Under the pieces are notes generated by a model. The model was not told the DNA's origin and did no database searches. It was given only the letters and a program-made list of their open reading frames with translations. A DNA stretch of 64,000 nt from an uncultured Eubacteriales bacterium (GTDB lineage Bacteria; Bacillota; Clostridia; Oscillospirales; Acutalibacteraceae), in NCBI GenBank assembly GCA_934552855.1, contig CAKTEU010000005.1, positions 21,383 through 85,382 on the forward strand, in the 5' to 3' direction. The translations under genes were made by a program, and so were the position numbers. Shown here piece by piece: positions 15,753 through 25,400 of the stretch. Within the stretch, counting starts at the first letter, position 1, and every line of letters begins with the position of its first letter.

Positions 15753-17591
15753 TTACTTGAGCACCGTTCCATCGGCAAGAGTGATTGTATAGCTGTTAAA
15801 GTTGATTGTTCCGTTGTTTTCAAGGCTTGTAAGCGTGCAGTTTCCGGTAAGATTCCAGGTTGAGCCGCTTTCAACGGTTACAACTGCGTTATCGGAAACG
15901 GCAGTTCCGCTTTGGGCATTATCGACAATATTGATTGTGCCGGTAAATTCGCTGTTTCCTTTGAGCGTCATGTTAAGAGTTGAAATTGAATCGACAACAA
16001 TGCTGCCGGAAAGCGTTTGAGCGTCGGCGGTAAATTCAACCTGTGCGCCGTTGCTTCCTGCTGTTCCCCAACCGTGAGAAGCAGAATTTCCGCAGATGTT
16101 CATAAGATATGCATCGGAGTCTTTATTGTTAAGTGTCACATCGAAAAGAGTGATTACACTATGAGTATTTGTGATATAGAACATATCGCCATTCTTTGAA
16201 GTAAGCGAACCGCCGGTCATTGAAAACGTCGATGTTCCGACATCGGCATCGCCGGACATTGACTGATAAATCATGACGTTGTGAACGTTTTCATCGGAAC
16301 TTGAGCCTTTTGTGTCGCTCATATTTCCAGCAACGTCACAGTTTTCAAGTGTTATTGAGTTTTTTCCTTCAATAACAAGTGCTTCGGAATTGTTAGCGGT
16401 GAGCGTTGCATTTTTTACGGTAATGTTTGCCGTTGAATAAACAGCCGGCGAATTATAGCCGTTACTTGTATATGTGCCTTTGCTGACATTTACCGTTCCG
16501 CCGCCACGGTCAGAACGGATTGCAGCCGAGGAATTGCCGGAGGTTTCAACAGTAAGGTCTTCTGCGTTTGTTGTTCCGCCGCCCGTGGTCTGAATACCGC
16601 CGGAGTTATCGGCAGTTGTTGTGATTTTTGACAAGGAGATGTTTACCGTTGTTCCGCTTCCGTAACTGAAAACGCCATTTCCGTTTTGCGCCGAAGAACT
16701 CACCGTTGTGTTTTTGATTGTGACGGTTGCTCCGTTCGTTGCAAGCAACGCGGCATTCATACCGTAAAAATCACCGTCTTCGGTATTTGAAGTTGCACCG
16801 GCACTTTTATTAACGACAATATTTTCAAGAGTAACCTTTGCAGAATCAACACGAAGTGCATTTTCATCATCACCGGCTGATTCATAGGTTTTTCCGCTGT
16901 ATTCACCATCTGTATCGATTATATTTGCACTTTCGCCCTGGGTAACTTCACCCGAGCCACCAAACGAACCCGGTGTGCTGCCCTGTCCGCCGCCGATAGA
17001 CACCACCTCAACTTCAGAAGCAAAATTGCTGTCGTCAAAGGTGATTTTCAAAATATCGTCAGCTTTGATATCGCTCACGGTTATTGTTTCGGAATTCTTC
17101 TTGATTGCTGCGGTTGAAAGGTCAATCGTTGCGGTTTCGTCGCCCGCCGTGAATGACTGTCTGCCCGGAGCACCCAAAGGAGCAGAGCCGCCGTTTTCGC
17201 CCACAGGCTTTTCGGGCGGTGTACCTTGGGAATCGCTCAAAGATTCGCCCGACGGCTTTTCCGGCGGTGTTTGGGAGTTGTTGCCGCTTGAGGATTCACT
17301 GCTTGTATTTACATCATCGCTCGGCATTTCGCCTGCTTCGCCGGATGGCATTTCGGGAGGCGTTTCATTTTCGGTGAGCGTACCGATTTGAATTTTTACA
17401 ACCGAATCGTTTATTTCCGTGACCTTTCCGGTAATTGTTGTTCCGGAAAAATCCTTGCTCGACGCATCGACAAGGTTTTCCGATGATGACACCGCTTCTG
17501 AAAGTTTTGTGTCTGTTTTTGCGTTGCAGGCAGCCATTGAAAGTGCCATTGCCGACGCACATATTACTGATAATAATTTCTTTGTTTTCAT
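15753..17591 (-). CDS. Secreted beta-helix lipoprotein
   Basis: This 612-residue protein starts at the ATG at 17591 after AAGGAGG. A lipoprotein signal peptide ends at the lipobox SMAAC (Cys22). A short OB-like segment (TITGKVTEINDSVVKIQIG) precedes a low-complexity linker with repeated PPEKPSGE-type units (~90-145). The rest is a right-handed beta-helix-like array rich in Asn/Ser/Thr/Gly (NGATVTIKNTTVSSSA, NITVKNATLTANNSEALVIEG). It is anchored to the outer membrane face and may bind glycans or act as an adhesin; no catalytic motif is seen. The divergent two-component system and shared operator repeats suggest joint regulation. Confidence 0.85.
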   Translation of the reverse strand: MKTKKLLSVICASAMALSMAACNAKTDTKLSEAVSSSENLVDASSKDFSGTTITGKVTEINDSVVKIQIGTLTENETPPEMPSGEAGEMPSDDVNTSSESSSGNNSQTPPEKPSGESLSDSQGTPPEKPVGENGGSAPLGAPGRQSFTAGDETATIDLSTAAIKKNSETITVSDIKADDILKITFDDSNFASEVEVVSIGGGQGSTPGSFGGSGEVTQGESANIIDTDGEYSGKTYESAGDDENALRVDSAKVTLENIVVNKSAGATSNTEDGDFYGMNAALLATNGATVTIKNTTVSSSAQNGNGVFSYGSGTTVNISLSKITTTADNSGGIQTTGGGTTNAEDLTVETSGNSSAAIRSDRGGGTVNVSKGTYTSNGYNSPAVYSTANITVKNATLTANNSEALVIEGKNSITLENCDVAGNMSDTKGSSSDENVHNVMIYQSMSGDADVGTSTFSMTGGSLTSKNGDMFYITNTHSVITLFDVTLNNKDSDAYLMNICGNSASHGWGTAGSNGAQVEFTADAQTLSGSIVVDSISTLNMTLKGNSEFTGTINIVDNAQSGTAVSDNAVVTVESGSTWNLTGNCTLTSLENNGTINFNSYTITLADGTVLK

Positions 17592-17637
17592 GTTTAAGAC
17601 CTCCTTGTTTGATCTTGAGCACATGATATACTGCGCC

Positions 17638-17688
17638 GCTAAAGCTTTGCTAAAGGATAAAAAGTTTTTTCCTTTAAGAAGCCTTTAG
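17638..17688. promoter_or_regulatory. Direct-repeat response-regulator boxes
   Basis: Two pairs of 7-bp half-sites repeat at exactly 11 bp: GCTAAAG at 17638 and 17649, and CCTTTAA/CCTTTAG at 17671 and 17682. The pairs face opposite ways. Direct repeats with one helical turn of spacing are typical of OmpR/PhoB-family binding. The left pair lies 8-10 bp upstream of a minus-strand TATCAT/TATATC (about 17623-17630), suitable for activating the lipoprotein gene. Confidence 0.6.
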
Positions 17689-17734
17689 GTTGTGTACATA
17701 ACATATAAGTGAAAAACAAACTGGAATTAAGCGG

Positions 17735-17763
17735 TTGATTTTTCATTGAAAATCAATTAAAAT
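17735..17763 (+). promoter_or_regulatory. Promoter of the two-component system with overlapping palindrome
   Basis: TTGATT (17735-17740), a 17-bp spacer and TAAAAT (17758-17763). A perfect palindrome TTGATTTT-N6-AAAATCAA (17735-17756) covers the -35 and the spacer, a good place for a repressor. Confidence 0.65.
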
Positions 17764-17780
17764 ATTTTAGGGTGATATAT

Positions 17781-18455
17781 ATGCGTTTACTTGTTGCGGA
17801 AGACGAAGTTGACCTTGCAGAGGCTTTAACAGTCTTTTTTGAAAAAAATCAATTCTCTGTTGATGCCGTACATGACGGTTTTTCCGCCTATGATTACGCT
17901 TCATGCGGAAATTATGACGGAATTATATTGGATGTAATGATGCCGAAGATGAACGGAATTGAAGTTTTGCAAAAACTTCGTGCCGAAGGAATTACCACAC
18001 CCATTATGATGCTCACGGCAAAAGGACAAAAAAACGACCGCATAACCGGTTTTAACGCCGGTGCGGACGATTATCTTCCAAAACCTTTTGAGCCGGACGA
18101 GCTTATCTGCCGAGTACGAGCGATGCTTCGAAGAAAGGAAGAGTATAAACCGACAGTTCTTTCTTTCGGCGATCTTTCATTTAATTGCGGAAACGGTATT
18201 CTTGAATGCGGTACAAAGGCAATCAGATTAAGCGGTCGTGAATTTCAGGTTATGGAAATGCTTATGCAGTCTCCGAAAATAGTTTTTTCTGCCGACAGAA
18301 TTATGGAGCGCATTTGGGGCTGGGACAGCGATGCCGAAATCAATGTTGTTTGGGTGCATATTTCTAATCTTCGCAAGAAACTTGCTTCAATCGGTTCAAC
18401 CGTTGCAATCAAAGCAAACCGGGGCCTCGGCTATGCGTTGGTAAGTGCTGACTGA
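17781..18455 (+). CDS. OmpR-family response regulator
   Basis: This 224-residue regulator starts at the ATG at 17781 after AGGGTGA; a GTG three codons upstream overlaps that site. The receiver domain has the acidic pair E7-D8, the phospho-acceptor Asp51 (LDVMMPK), a Thr switch (LTAK) and Lys (PKPFEPDEL). The C-terminal winged helix (LSGREFQVMEMLMQSP, VWVHISNLRKKL, RGLGYAL) binds DNA. The histidine kinase follows after 21 nt. The 11-bp direct repeats upstream are the likely targets, which implies control of the divergent lipoprotein gene. Confidence 0.94.
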   Translation: MRLLVAEDEVDLAEALTVFFEKNQFSVDAVHDGFSAYDYASCGNYDGIILDVMMPKMNGIEVLQKLRAEGITTPIMMLTAKGQKNDRITGFNAGADDYLPKPFEPDELICRVRAMLRRKEEYKPTVLSFGDLSFNCGNGILECGTKAIRLSGREFQVMEMLMQSPKIVFSADRIMERIWGWDSDAEINVVWVHISNLRKKLASIGSTVAIKANRGLGYALVSAD

Positions 18456-18476
18456 CCAATGTGCGGAGGGTGAAAA

Positions 18477-19709
18477 ATGATTAAAAAACTCAGAAAAAAG
18501 TTTATTCGCATAACAATGATTTCCGTCACAGCTGTATTACTCCTTTTGGGCGTTATAATCAACACGGCGAACTTTGCTTCGATCAATTCCGAACTGACTC
18601 AAATGCTCACTGTCATCAGCAAAAACGAAGGCAAAATTCCGATGATGTTTGACCGGTTTAATCCCGGATTTCGTCCCGGCAGGCAGTTTACCGAAGAAAC
18701 TCCTTATTCAACAAGATATTTTGTTTTAAAATTTACACAAAGCGGTACGCTTGTTCAATATGATCTTGAACATATTGCAACGGTCACAAAAAGCGACACT
18801 GAAAAATACCTTTTTGTTGCACTGAAACACGGCGAAGGTTTTGGCTATACTTCCGGTTACAAATTTTATGTTGTAAATCACGGAAACGACCGCTATATGG
18901 CAATTTTTCTTGACTGTAACCAACAGGTTAACAATATAAAAATGATTGCAGTTCTTACACTCGCCGCAATTGTTTTTTGTATTGCCCTTGTTTATATTGT
19001 TGTTCTTTTATTTTCAAGGAAAGCGATTGACCCGGTTGTTCAATCATCGGAACGCCAAAAGCAATTTATAACCGATGCGAGCCACGAACTTAAAACACCG
19101 ATTACCGTTATTGCAACAAGTCTTTCCGTCCTTGAAATGGAAACCGGAAAACAAAAATGGATTGACAAAGCTAAGGCGCAAACCGAAAAGCTTAAGGAAC
19201 TTGTCAATTCACTCGTCACGCTTTCAAGAATGGATGAAGAACATTCGGTTTTAAAACCGATCGATTTTGACATAAGTTCATCAATCAGTGAAGCAGCATA
19301 TTCTTTTTCGGATTTTTCTTTTACAAACGGACACGAACTTAAAATTTCAATTGAGCCAAATATCACTTATAACGGCGATGAATATATGATAAGACAGCTT
19401 GTTTCAATCCTTATTGATAATGCCGTTAAATACGCCTCAGGCGAAACGCCGATTTTTTTCTCACTTCAAAAAGGCCGAAAAGGCGTTCTTATCAAATGCC
19501 GAAACGAGTGCGGCGAACCGATTGAAGAAAAAGAGCTTGAAAAACTTTTTGACCGCTTTTATCGTCCGGACAAATCAAGAACATCTTCAACCGGAGGCTT
19601 CGGTATCGGACTTTCACTTGCAAAAGAGATTGCGGAAGGTCACAAAGGAAGCATACACGCAAAAATGCTTGACGAAAAAACAATTGAATTTACAGCCGAA
19701 CTGAAGTAA
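18477..19709 (+). CDS. Sensor histidine kinase
   Basis: This 410-residue kinase starts after GGAGGGTG. Membrane segments at about 13-33 and 156-180 bracket a ~120-residue extracellular sensor domain of no recognised type. The dimerisation box DASHELKTPITVI carries the phospho-acceptor His203. The ATPase domain shows the N box (LVSILIDNAVKYAS), the F box (LFDRFYR) and G2 (GGFGIGLSLAKEI). It partners with the response regulator upstream. A PAS or HAMP domain is not evident. Confidence 0.94.
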   Translation: MIKKLRKKFIRITMISVTAVLLLLGVIINTANFASINSELTQMLTVISKNEGKIPMMFDRFNPGFRPGRQFTEETPYSTRYFVLKFTQSGTLVQYDLEHIATVTKSDTEKYLFVALKHGEGFGYTSGYKFYVVNHGNDRYMAIFLDCNQQVNNIKMIAVLTLAAIVFCIALVYIVVLLFSRKAIDPVVQSSERQKQFITDASHELKTPITVIATSLSVLEMETGKQKWIDKAKAQTEKLKELVNSLVTLSRMDEEHSVLKPIDFDISSSISEAAYSFSDFSFTNGHELKISIEPNITYNGDEYMIRQLVSILIDNAVKYASGETPIFFSLQKGRKGVLIKCRNECGEPIEEKELEKLFDRFYRPDKSRTSSTGGFGIGLSLAKEIAEGHKGSIHAKMLDEKTIEFTAELK

Positions 19710-19715
19710 ATGAAC

Positions 19716-19802
19716 AAAAGCACCTCACTTTTGAACCGTTCTCTCAATTGTTAGATTTTTCGGTCTAACTTTTGGGAGCCACATCAAAAGTGAAGTGCTT
19801 TT
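19716..19802. repeat. Long imperfect hairpin at a convergent boundary
   Basis: Outer arms of 19 bp (AAAAGCACCTCACTTTTGA and its near-perfect complement) enclose a CTCTCAA/TTGGGAG stem and an inner GTTAGA/TCTAAC hairpin with a T-rich loop. The whole 87-nt sequence folds on itself and ends in TTTT. It probably terminates both the kinase and nadE transcripts. It is larger than a normal terminator, so a small MITE or structured RNA is possible. Confidence 0.6.
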
Positions 19803-19828
19803 AACATAAGTATCTACGGATTAATAAA

Positions 19829-19895
19829 TGTGTAAATATAGCGATAAAATATGCTGAAAAGATTTGCACTTTTCAGCCGACCGGCAGTTACACAC
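19829..19895. repeat. Second structured element with shared GC-rich motif
   Basis: GTGTAA and TTACAC ends enclose a CTGAAAAG/CTTTTCAG hairpin followed by CAGCCGACCGGCAGTTAC (19874-19891). That motif differs at two positions from the right arm of the element at 15652-15747. It lies 10 bp beyond the nadE stop codon. Confidence 0.5.
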
Positions 19896-19903
19896 TTTTA
19901 AAA

Positions 19904-20635
19904 TTATTCTTTCGGCATAAATGTTGGGAACATTTCAAGCTTGAACTTGTTCATCTTATTCATTTTGTCAATTTTATCTTTGGTCTGCTCATCTTCGCAA
20001 ATACCGGTTCTGATATACTTATCAAGCGTATCATAGGTAAAACCGAGGTTATCTTCATCGGTTTTTCCGCAAAGTCCGTCAATCGGAACCTTTTCAACAA
20101 GATTCGCCGGTACACCGAGTACACGTCCGATTGCACGCACTTCAGTAACCGTAAGATGAGAAAGCGGACCGAAATCACCGGCAGCATCACCGTATCTGGT
20201 TGCATAACCGACCCAGTCTTCGGAAAGATTGCAAGTATTTGCAACACGTCCGTTCATTGACTGACCGACTGCATACAGCGTTGCCATTCTGATTCGGGCG
20301 GGAAGGTTGTTTTTGGTCTGTTGAGTGACTTCAAGATCTTTCGGAAGGCTTTTGAGGACACCGTCAACCGCATCTTTTATATTTATAATATAATTCTTGA
20401 TTCCAAGATGAGAAACAAGCTGTTTTGCGCAGTCGATATCGCTTTGAACGCCGCACGGCATAAGTACACCGATAACACGGTCTTTTCCAAGCGCTTCAAC
20501 ACAAAGGGCCGCAACAACCGAACTGTCCTTGCCGCCGGAAATTCCCACAACGGCGTTGCAGTTCTTGCCGTTCTTTTCAAAAAAATCTCTTATCCATTCA
20601 ACACATTCGTTTTTAACTTTTTCTGCATTAAACAT
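19904..20635 (-). CDS. nadE: NH3-dependent NAD+ synthetase
   Basis: This 243-residue enzyme adenylates nicotinate adenine dinucleotide and amidates it to NAD+ in the cytoplasm. The PP-loop SGGKDSS (residues 33-39) and the motifs NTCNLSEDWVGYATRYGD and PSHLTVTEV-like FGPLSHLTVTEV are characteristic. It lacks a glutaminase domain and so should use ammonia. The ATG at 20635 is preceded by AAGGTTGG. It is the last gene of the dnaE-pfkA-radC-nadE run, 17 nt after radC. Confidence 0.94.
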   Translation of the reverse strand: MFNAEKVKNECVEWIRDFFEKNGKNCNAVVGISGGKDSSVVAALCVEALGKDRVIGVLMPCGVQSDIDCAKQLVSHLGIKNYIINIKDAVDGVLKSLPKDLEVTQQTKNNLPARIRMATLYAVGQSMNGRVANTCNLSEDWVGYATRYGDAAGDFGPLSHLTVTEVRAIGRVLGVPANLVEKVPIDGLCGKTDEDNLGFTYDTLDKYIRTGICEDEQTKDKIDKMNKMNKFKLEMFPTFMPKE

Positions 20636-20652
20636 TCTAATCACCAACCTTA

Positions 20653-21372
20653 TCAGAATAATGGGTCAAGACCGTAAAATAAATGAGTAAATTTTGGAAC
20701 GGAAATCATTGAACAATAGCCTTCCTGAGATATAATTATATGATCCATAAGGCTGACTTTGAGCGAATTGAGAAACTCATACGCATTTTTTGTCTGTGTA
20801 ACATCGTCCGAAGACGGAAGTGAAACCCCGTTTGGATGATTATGAACCAAAAGCACGCCGGTCGCTTTTGTTTCAAGAACTGCAGATGCAAGCTTTCTCA
20901 TATCAAAAAGCGTTGTGTACACATCACCATCTGAAAGTTTGCGAACGGCAATCAAATAATGATTATGATCAAAGCACATTACATAAGCACGCTCGTTTGT
21001 TGTGTCAAGAAATTTTGGGCGCATAAAATCAACAATTTCCTTTGTTGACATGAGAGTCGGTCTTTCGGTTTTTATATCGGAAAAATATCTTGAATAAAGC
21101 GGTAAAACCATATTGATGAGACATGCCGCATTCTCAGTCATTCCCTTAACGCTTTTAAGTTCGGGAATGCTTGCTTTCAATACACCGGAAAAGCTTCCGA
21201 ATGTTTCCATAAGATCGTGCGCAATCGGATTTGTGTCCTTATATGGGATTCCGAAAAATAAAAGCAGTTCAAGAATATTATGATCCGCCATTCCGTCAAA
21301 GCCGGTTTCAATATATCGGTTTTTTACTTTTTGGCGATGACCCTTATGAATATTCTTCTCTTGTTCAGGCAT
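20653..21372 (-). CDS. radC: RadC family JAB/MPN-domain protein
   Basis: This 239-residue protein has an N-terminal helix-hairpin-helix-like region (PELKSVKGMTENAA). Its C-terminal MPN/JAB metalloprotease-like domain carries the zinc motif VHNHPNG (~176-182) with a downstream SSDD. The family name comes from an old repair phenotype that did not hold up, and its role is unresolved. It sits 27 nt after pfkA with an AAGGTTGG ribosome site like that of nadE. Confidence 0.9.
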   Translation of the reverse strand: MPEQEKNIHKGHRQKVKNRYIETGFDGMADHNILELLLFFGIPYKDTNPIAHDLMETFGSFSGVLKASIPELKSVKGMTENAACLINMVLPLYSRYFSDIKTERPTLMSTKEIVDFMRPKFLDTTNERAYVMCFDHNHYLIAVRKLSDGDVYTTLFDMRKLASAVLETKATGVLLVHNHPNGVSLPSSDDVTQTKNAYEFLNSLKVSLMDHIIISQEGYCSMISVPKFTHLFYGLDPLF

Positions 21373-21399
21373 AAATCAGACCAACCTTACAAACAATAA

Positions 21400-22365
21400 T
21401 CAGATTGAAATTTCCATTGCCATCTTGTACATATCAAGATCGATTGAATTTTCCATTCCGAGTGCTTCAACGATATCGTAATCCACGATATCTTCTTTCT
21501 TAATTGCAACAACACGGTTGCCGATTCCGTCCTTGAGAAGCTGAACTGCGTGATAACCCATTCTGCTTGCAAGAATACGGTCTCTTGCTGTTGGCGAACC
21601 GCCACGCTGAACATGGCCGAGAACGGTTGCACGAGATTCAACGCCGGTTTCTTTCTGAATGCGTTTTGCCATTTCGGCAACACCGCCGATAGCTTCGGAA
21701 ACCATGATTACAAAATGAACTTTTCCGCTTCTTTGCGTACGCATCATGCGCTGAATAACGTCACGTTCAAAATCATACGGAACTTCCGGAATAATAATTG
21801 AAGTTGCTCCGCAGGCAACACCGGCATTAAGAGCAAGATAACCTGCACCCCTGCCCATGACTTCAACAACTGCGCAGCGGTCATGAGATTCGGTTGTGTC
21901 TCTGATTCTGTCAACCATTTCAACAATTGTCTGCATCGCCGTATCATAGCCGATTGTTGCATCGCAGCAACCTATGTCATTATCAATTGTTCCGGGAAGA
22001 GCAACACACGGAATACCCTTGAGAGAAAGATCACGGGCACCTCTAAAAGAGCCGTCGCCACCGATCACAACAAGGCCGTCGATTCCCCTTTCACGGCAAA
22101 CCCTGATTGCGGCCTGCATTCCTTCATCGGTTTTAAAACGATCACTTCTTGCGGAATAAAGAATTGTTCCACCGCGATTAATTATATCGGAAACAGAACG
22201 AAGATTCATCTCATACATATCATTTTCCATAAGGCCGTTATAGCCACGTCTGATTCCGTAAACTTTCATTCCGAGTTCGCATCCGGCACGAACAACAGCC
22301 CTGATTGCAGCATTCATTCCCGGAGCGTCTCCGCCGCTGGTCAATACACCTATGGTTTTCATCAT
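21400..22365 (-). CDS. pfkA: ATP-dependent 6-phosphofructokinase
   Basis: This 321-residue glycolytic enzyme converts fructose 6-phosphate and ATP to the 1,6-bisphosphate. GVLTSGGDAPGMN near the start and GGDGSFRGA bind ATP. The PGTIDNDI motif holds the catalytic Asp, and its GGDGS glycine is that of ATP-using and not PPi-using enzymes. The start ATGATG at 22365 follows AAAGGAG. Its position next to dnaE is a common Firmicutes arrangement. Confidence 0.95.
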   Translation of the reverse strand: MMKTIGVLTSGGDAPGMNAAIRAVVRAGCELGMKVYGIRRGYNGLMENDMYEMNLRSVSDIINRGGTILYSARSDRFKTDEGMQAAIRVCRERGIDGLVVIGGDGSFRGARDLSLKGIPCVALPGTIDNDIGCCDATIGYDTAMQTIVEMVDRIRDTTESHDRCAVVEVMGRGAGYLALNAGVACGATSIIIPEVPYDFERDVIQRMMRTQRSGKVHFVIMVSEAIGGVAEMAKRIQKETGVESRATVLGHVQRGGSPTARDRILASRMGYHAVQLLKDGIGNRVVAIKKEDIVDYDIVEALGMENSIDLDMYKMAMEISI

Positions 22366-22499
22366 TTTTAAAACTCCTTTCAGCAAGCAGGCAAAATACT
22401 GTAAATCACCCCTGCCGACAGTAATAATAAATATTTATGGATATTATACACTATTGACGAAAATTGTCAACATTTGCCAAAAATAAAGCCGCTCGTTTT

Positions 22500-25400
22500 T
22501 TACTTTCTGATTGCAATATTTTCCTTTCCGAAAATATATTCAAGTTCATCGGTTATCGGCTCTGACAATTCAAGCGAACCCGAAAGCTCATATTTTCCCG
22601 AATCTTCAAAAAAGCAATAAACAGGAAATGAACCAAAAAAGATTTTTTTCAAGGTTTCAAGCTTTAAAAGTCTTTGATCTGTTTTATTTTTAACCCGAAC
22701 AAAAATGCCCTGCCTTCTTTTTTTTGCCGCCGTGACATCTCTGATAACATTTTTCGGGTTGGGTTCAATGCTTTCGCAAACAACCGAAGGCTCCCTGTCT
22801 TCACGAAGGCTGAGTCTTCCCCGAACAAGAATAACGCTCCCCGGCTGAATAAGCATTGCTTTCTCCGAATACAGTTTTGAAAAAACAATGCATTCAATTG
22901 TTCCGGTAAGATCTTCAAGTTTTATAAAGCACATGGAAGTATTGCTTTTTGTAACTTTACGCTGAACAGACGCAATTGAGCCGAGCAAAAGCACATTGCA
23001 GTTATCTTTATATTTTGAGGAAAACTCTCCTGCTGAAGAAATAATTTTTGAAATTTCATCTGCTTTTATCTTTTCTGAAAGCCCTTTGTATTTTTCCATC
23101 GGATGACCGGAAAGATACAATCCCGTAACTTCTTTTTCATATTCAAGAAGCTTTTCATATTCAAGTTCTTCCATCTGCGGTGCCGAAAATTGTTCTTTCG
23201 CCCCAAAAGAAGAATCATTGTCAAAAAAACCGATTTGTCCGGCAACATTACGCCTTTTATCTTCATCGAGCTGTGCTGTAATTATAGGTAGGAGATATAT
23301 CATCTGTCTGCGGTTTAATCCAAGACCGTCAAGTGCACCGCATTTTATCAAACTTTCAACCGCTCTTTTATTAAAATCTTTGCCATAAACACGATTGCAA
23401 AAATCTTCAAAGCTTTTAAACGGCAAAGTCCGCCTTTTTTCAACAATTGTCCTTATGAATCCTTTTCCGAGGTTTTTAACAGCAAGAAGTCCGAAACGAA
23501 TTGCATCATCGGAAACCGAAAAGCCCTCAACGCTTTCATTGACGTGCGGAGGAAGAACCTTTATTGAAAGTCTTGCGCATTCTTCAATATATACCGAAAT
23601 CTTACCGGCGCTTTCAAGAACACTTGTAAGCGTTGCCGCAAGAAGTTCACGGGAATAATGGCATTTCAGATATGCGGTTTGATATGAAACAAAAGCATAA
23701 GCGGCGGCATGCGCCTTATTAAAGGCATACTTTGCAAAATTTGACATTTCGTCAAAAAGTTCGTTTGCAACCTTTTCGGAAATTCCGTTTGCAACCGCAC
23801 CGCAGCAAAGCACATTTCCGTTTTCATCTTTCAGACCGTGAACAAAATTTTCACGTTCCTTTGCCATTACGTCGAGCTTTTTCTTTGACATTGCACGGCG
23901 AACAAGGTCTGCCCTTCCGTAAGAATAGCCCGCAACCTTTCGGCAAATTTGCATAACCTGTTCCTGATACACCATACAGCCGTAAGTAACCGAAAGTATA
24001 TCTTTAACCTGTTCGCACTTATAAACAGTCTGCTCGGGGTGATGGCGGTTATTGATATAGGTATCGATTGAATCGGCAGGACCCGGACGATAAAGAGAAA
24101 TAACAGCAATCAAGTCCTCAAGACTTTGCGGTTTAAGGCGAGTGAGAACGCTCCTCATTCCGGCGGATTCAAACTGAAAAACGCCGTCGGTTTTTCCGCT
24201 TGAAAGCATATCAAAAGTTTTTTTATCACTGATATCAATATCTTTTTCGGAAAAAGACGGATTATTCATTTGGATCATCTTGATTGTGTCGTCAATCACC
24301 GTGAGTGTACGAAGTCCGAGAAAGTCCATTTTCAAAAGACCAAGAGCCTCAAGATTAGTCATTGTAAACTGAGTTACAACGCTTTCATCATTAACGGCAA
24401 GCGGAACATAGCTTGAAACTTCATCACGCGTAATAACGACCCCGGCAGCATGAGTTGAAGCGTGCCTCGGCATTCCCTCAACACGTTTTGCCATGTTAAT
24501 AAGCTCTTTTGTTTCTTCGCTGCTTTCATAAAGCTTGCACAGTTCAGGCGAAACTTTAAGTGCTTTATCAATCGTGATTTTCATTTCATTCGGAATTTGC
24601 TTTGCAACTGCATCAACGGTTTGATATGACATTCCCATAACTCTTCCGACATCACGAATGGCAGCCCTTGCGGCAAGAGTTCCAAAGGTTACAATTTGTG
24701 CAACATGGTCATAGCCGTATTTTCCAATTACATAATCAATAACTTCCTGCCGCCTGACATAGCAAAAATCAACATCAAAGTCCGGCATACTAACCCTTTC
24801 GGGATTGAGAAAACGTTCAAAAAGAAGATTATACTTCATAGGGTCAATGCCGGTTATACCGATACAGTACGCCGCAAGGCTCGCCGCTCCGGAACCTCTT
24901 CCGGGACCAACGGGAATCCCCTTGCTCTTTGCATACTGAATGAAGTCGTTGACAATGAGGTAATAATCAACATAGCCCATTTTATTGATAACCGAAAGCT
25001 CGTAATCAAGTCGGTCGATATATTCTTTCGGCGGATTTTCGCCAAAATGAGTATACAGTCCGTAAAGACACTGACGTTTGAAGTACTCAAAATGATCCAT
25101 ATCATTCGGAACTTCAAAGTGAGGAAGTTTTGTTTTTCCAAACTCAAACTCAAGGTTACACATATCGGCAATGACCTGTGTGTTTTCAATCGCCGAAGGC
25201 ACAGAAGCAAAAAGCTCACGCATTTCGTCTTCGCTTTTGAGATAAAACTCCTGTGTTTCAAATTCAAGTCCGGTATCTTCACCGACAATGTGGTTCGTCT
25301 GAATACAAATCAAAACCTGCTGAACAGCAGCATCGTCTTTTTCAATATAGTGTGTGTCGTTTGTTGCAACAAGCGGTATGCCGGTTTCGTTTGAAAGTTT

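Noticed and set aside
15525..15863. A 112-aa plus-strand frame over the inverted-repeat element
   Set aside because: It starts inside the Dabb gene, crosses a strong terminator and runs into the lipoprotein gene antisense; the protein-like stretch is a by-product of the repeat.
24696..25394. A 232-aa plus-strand frame within dnaE
   Set aside because: It lies antisense to the polymerase core, has no ribosome site and a random, hydrophobic composition.
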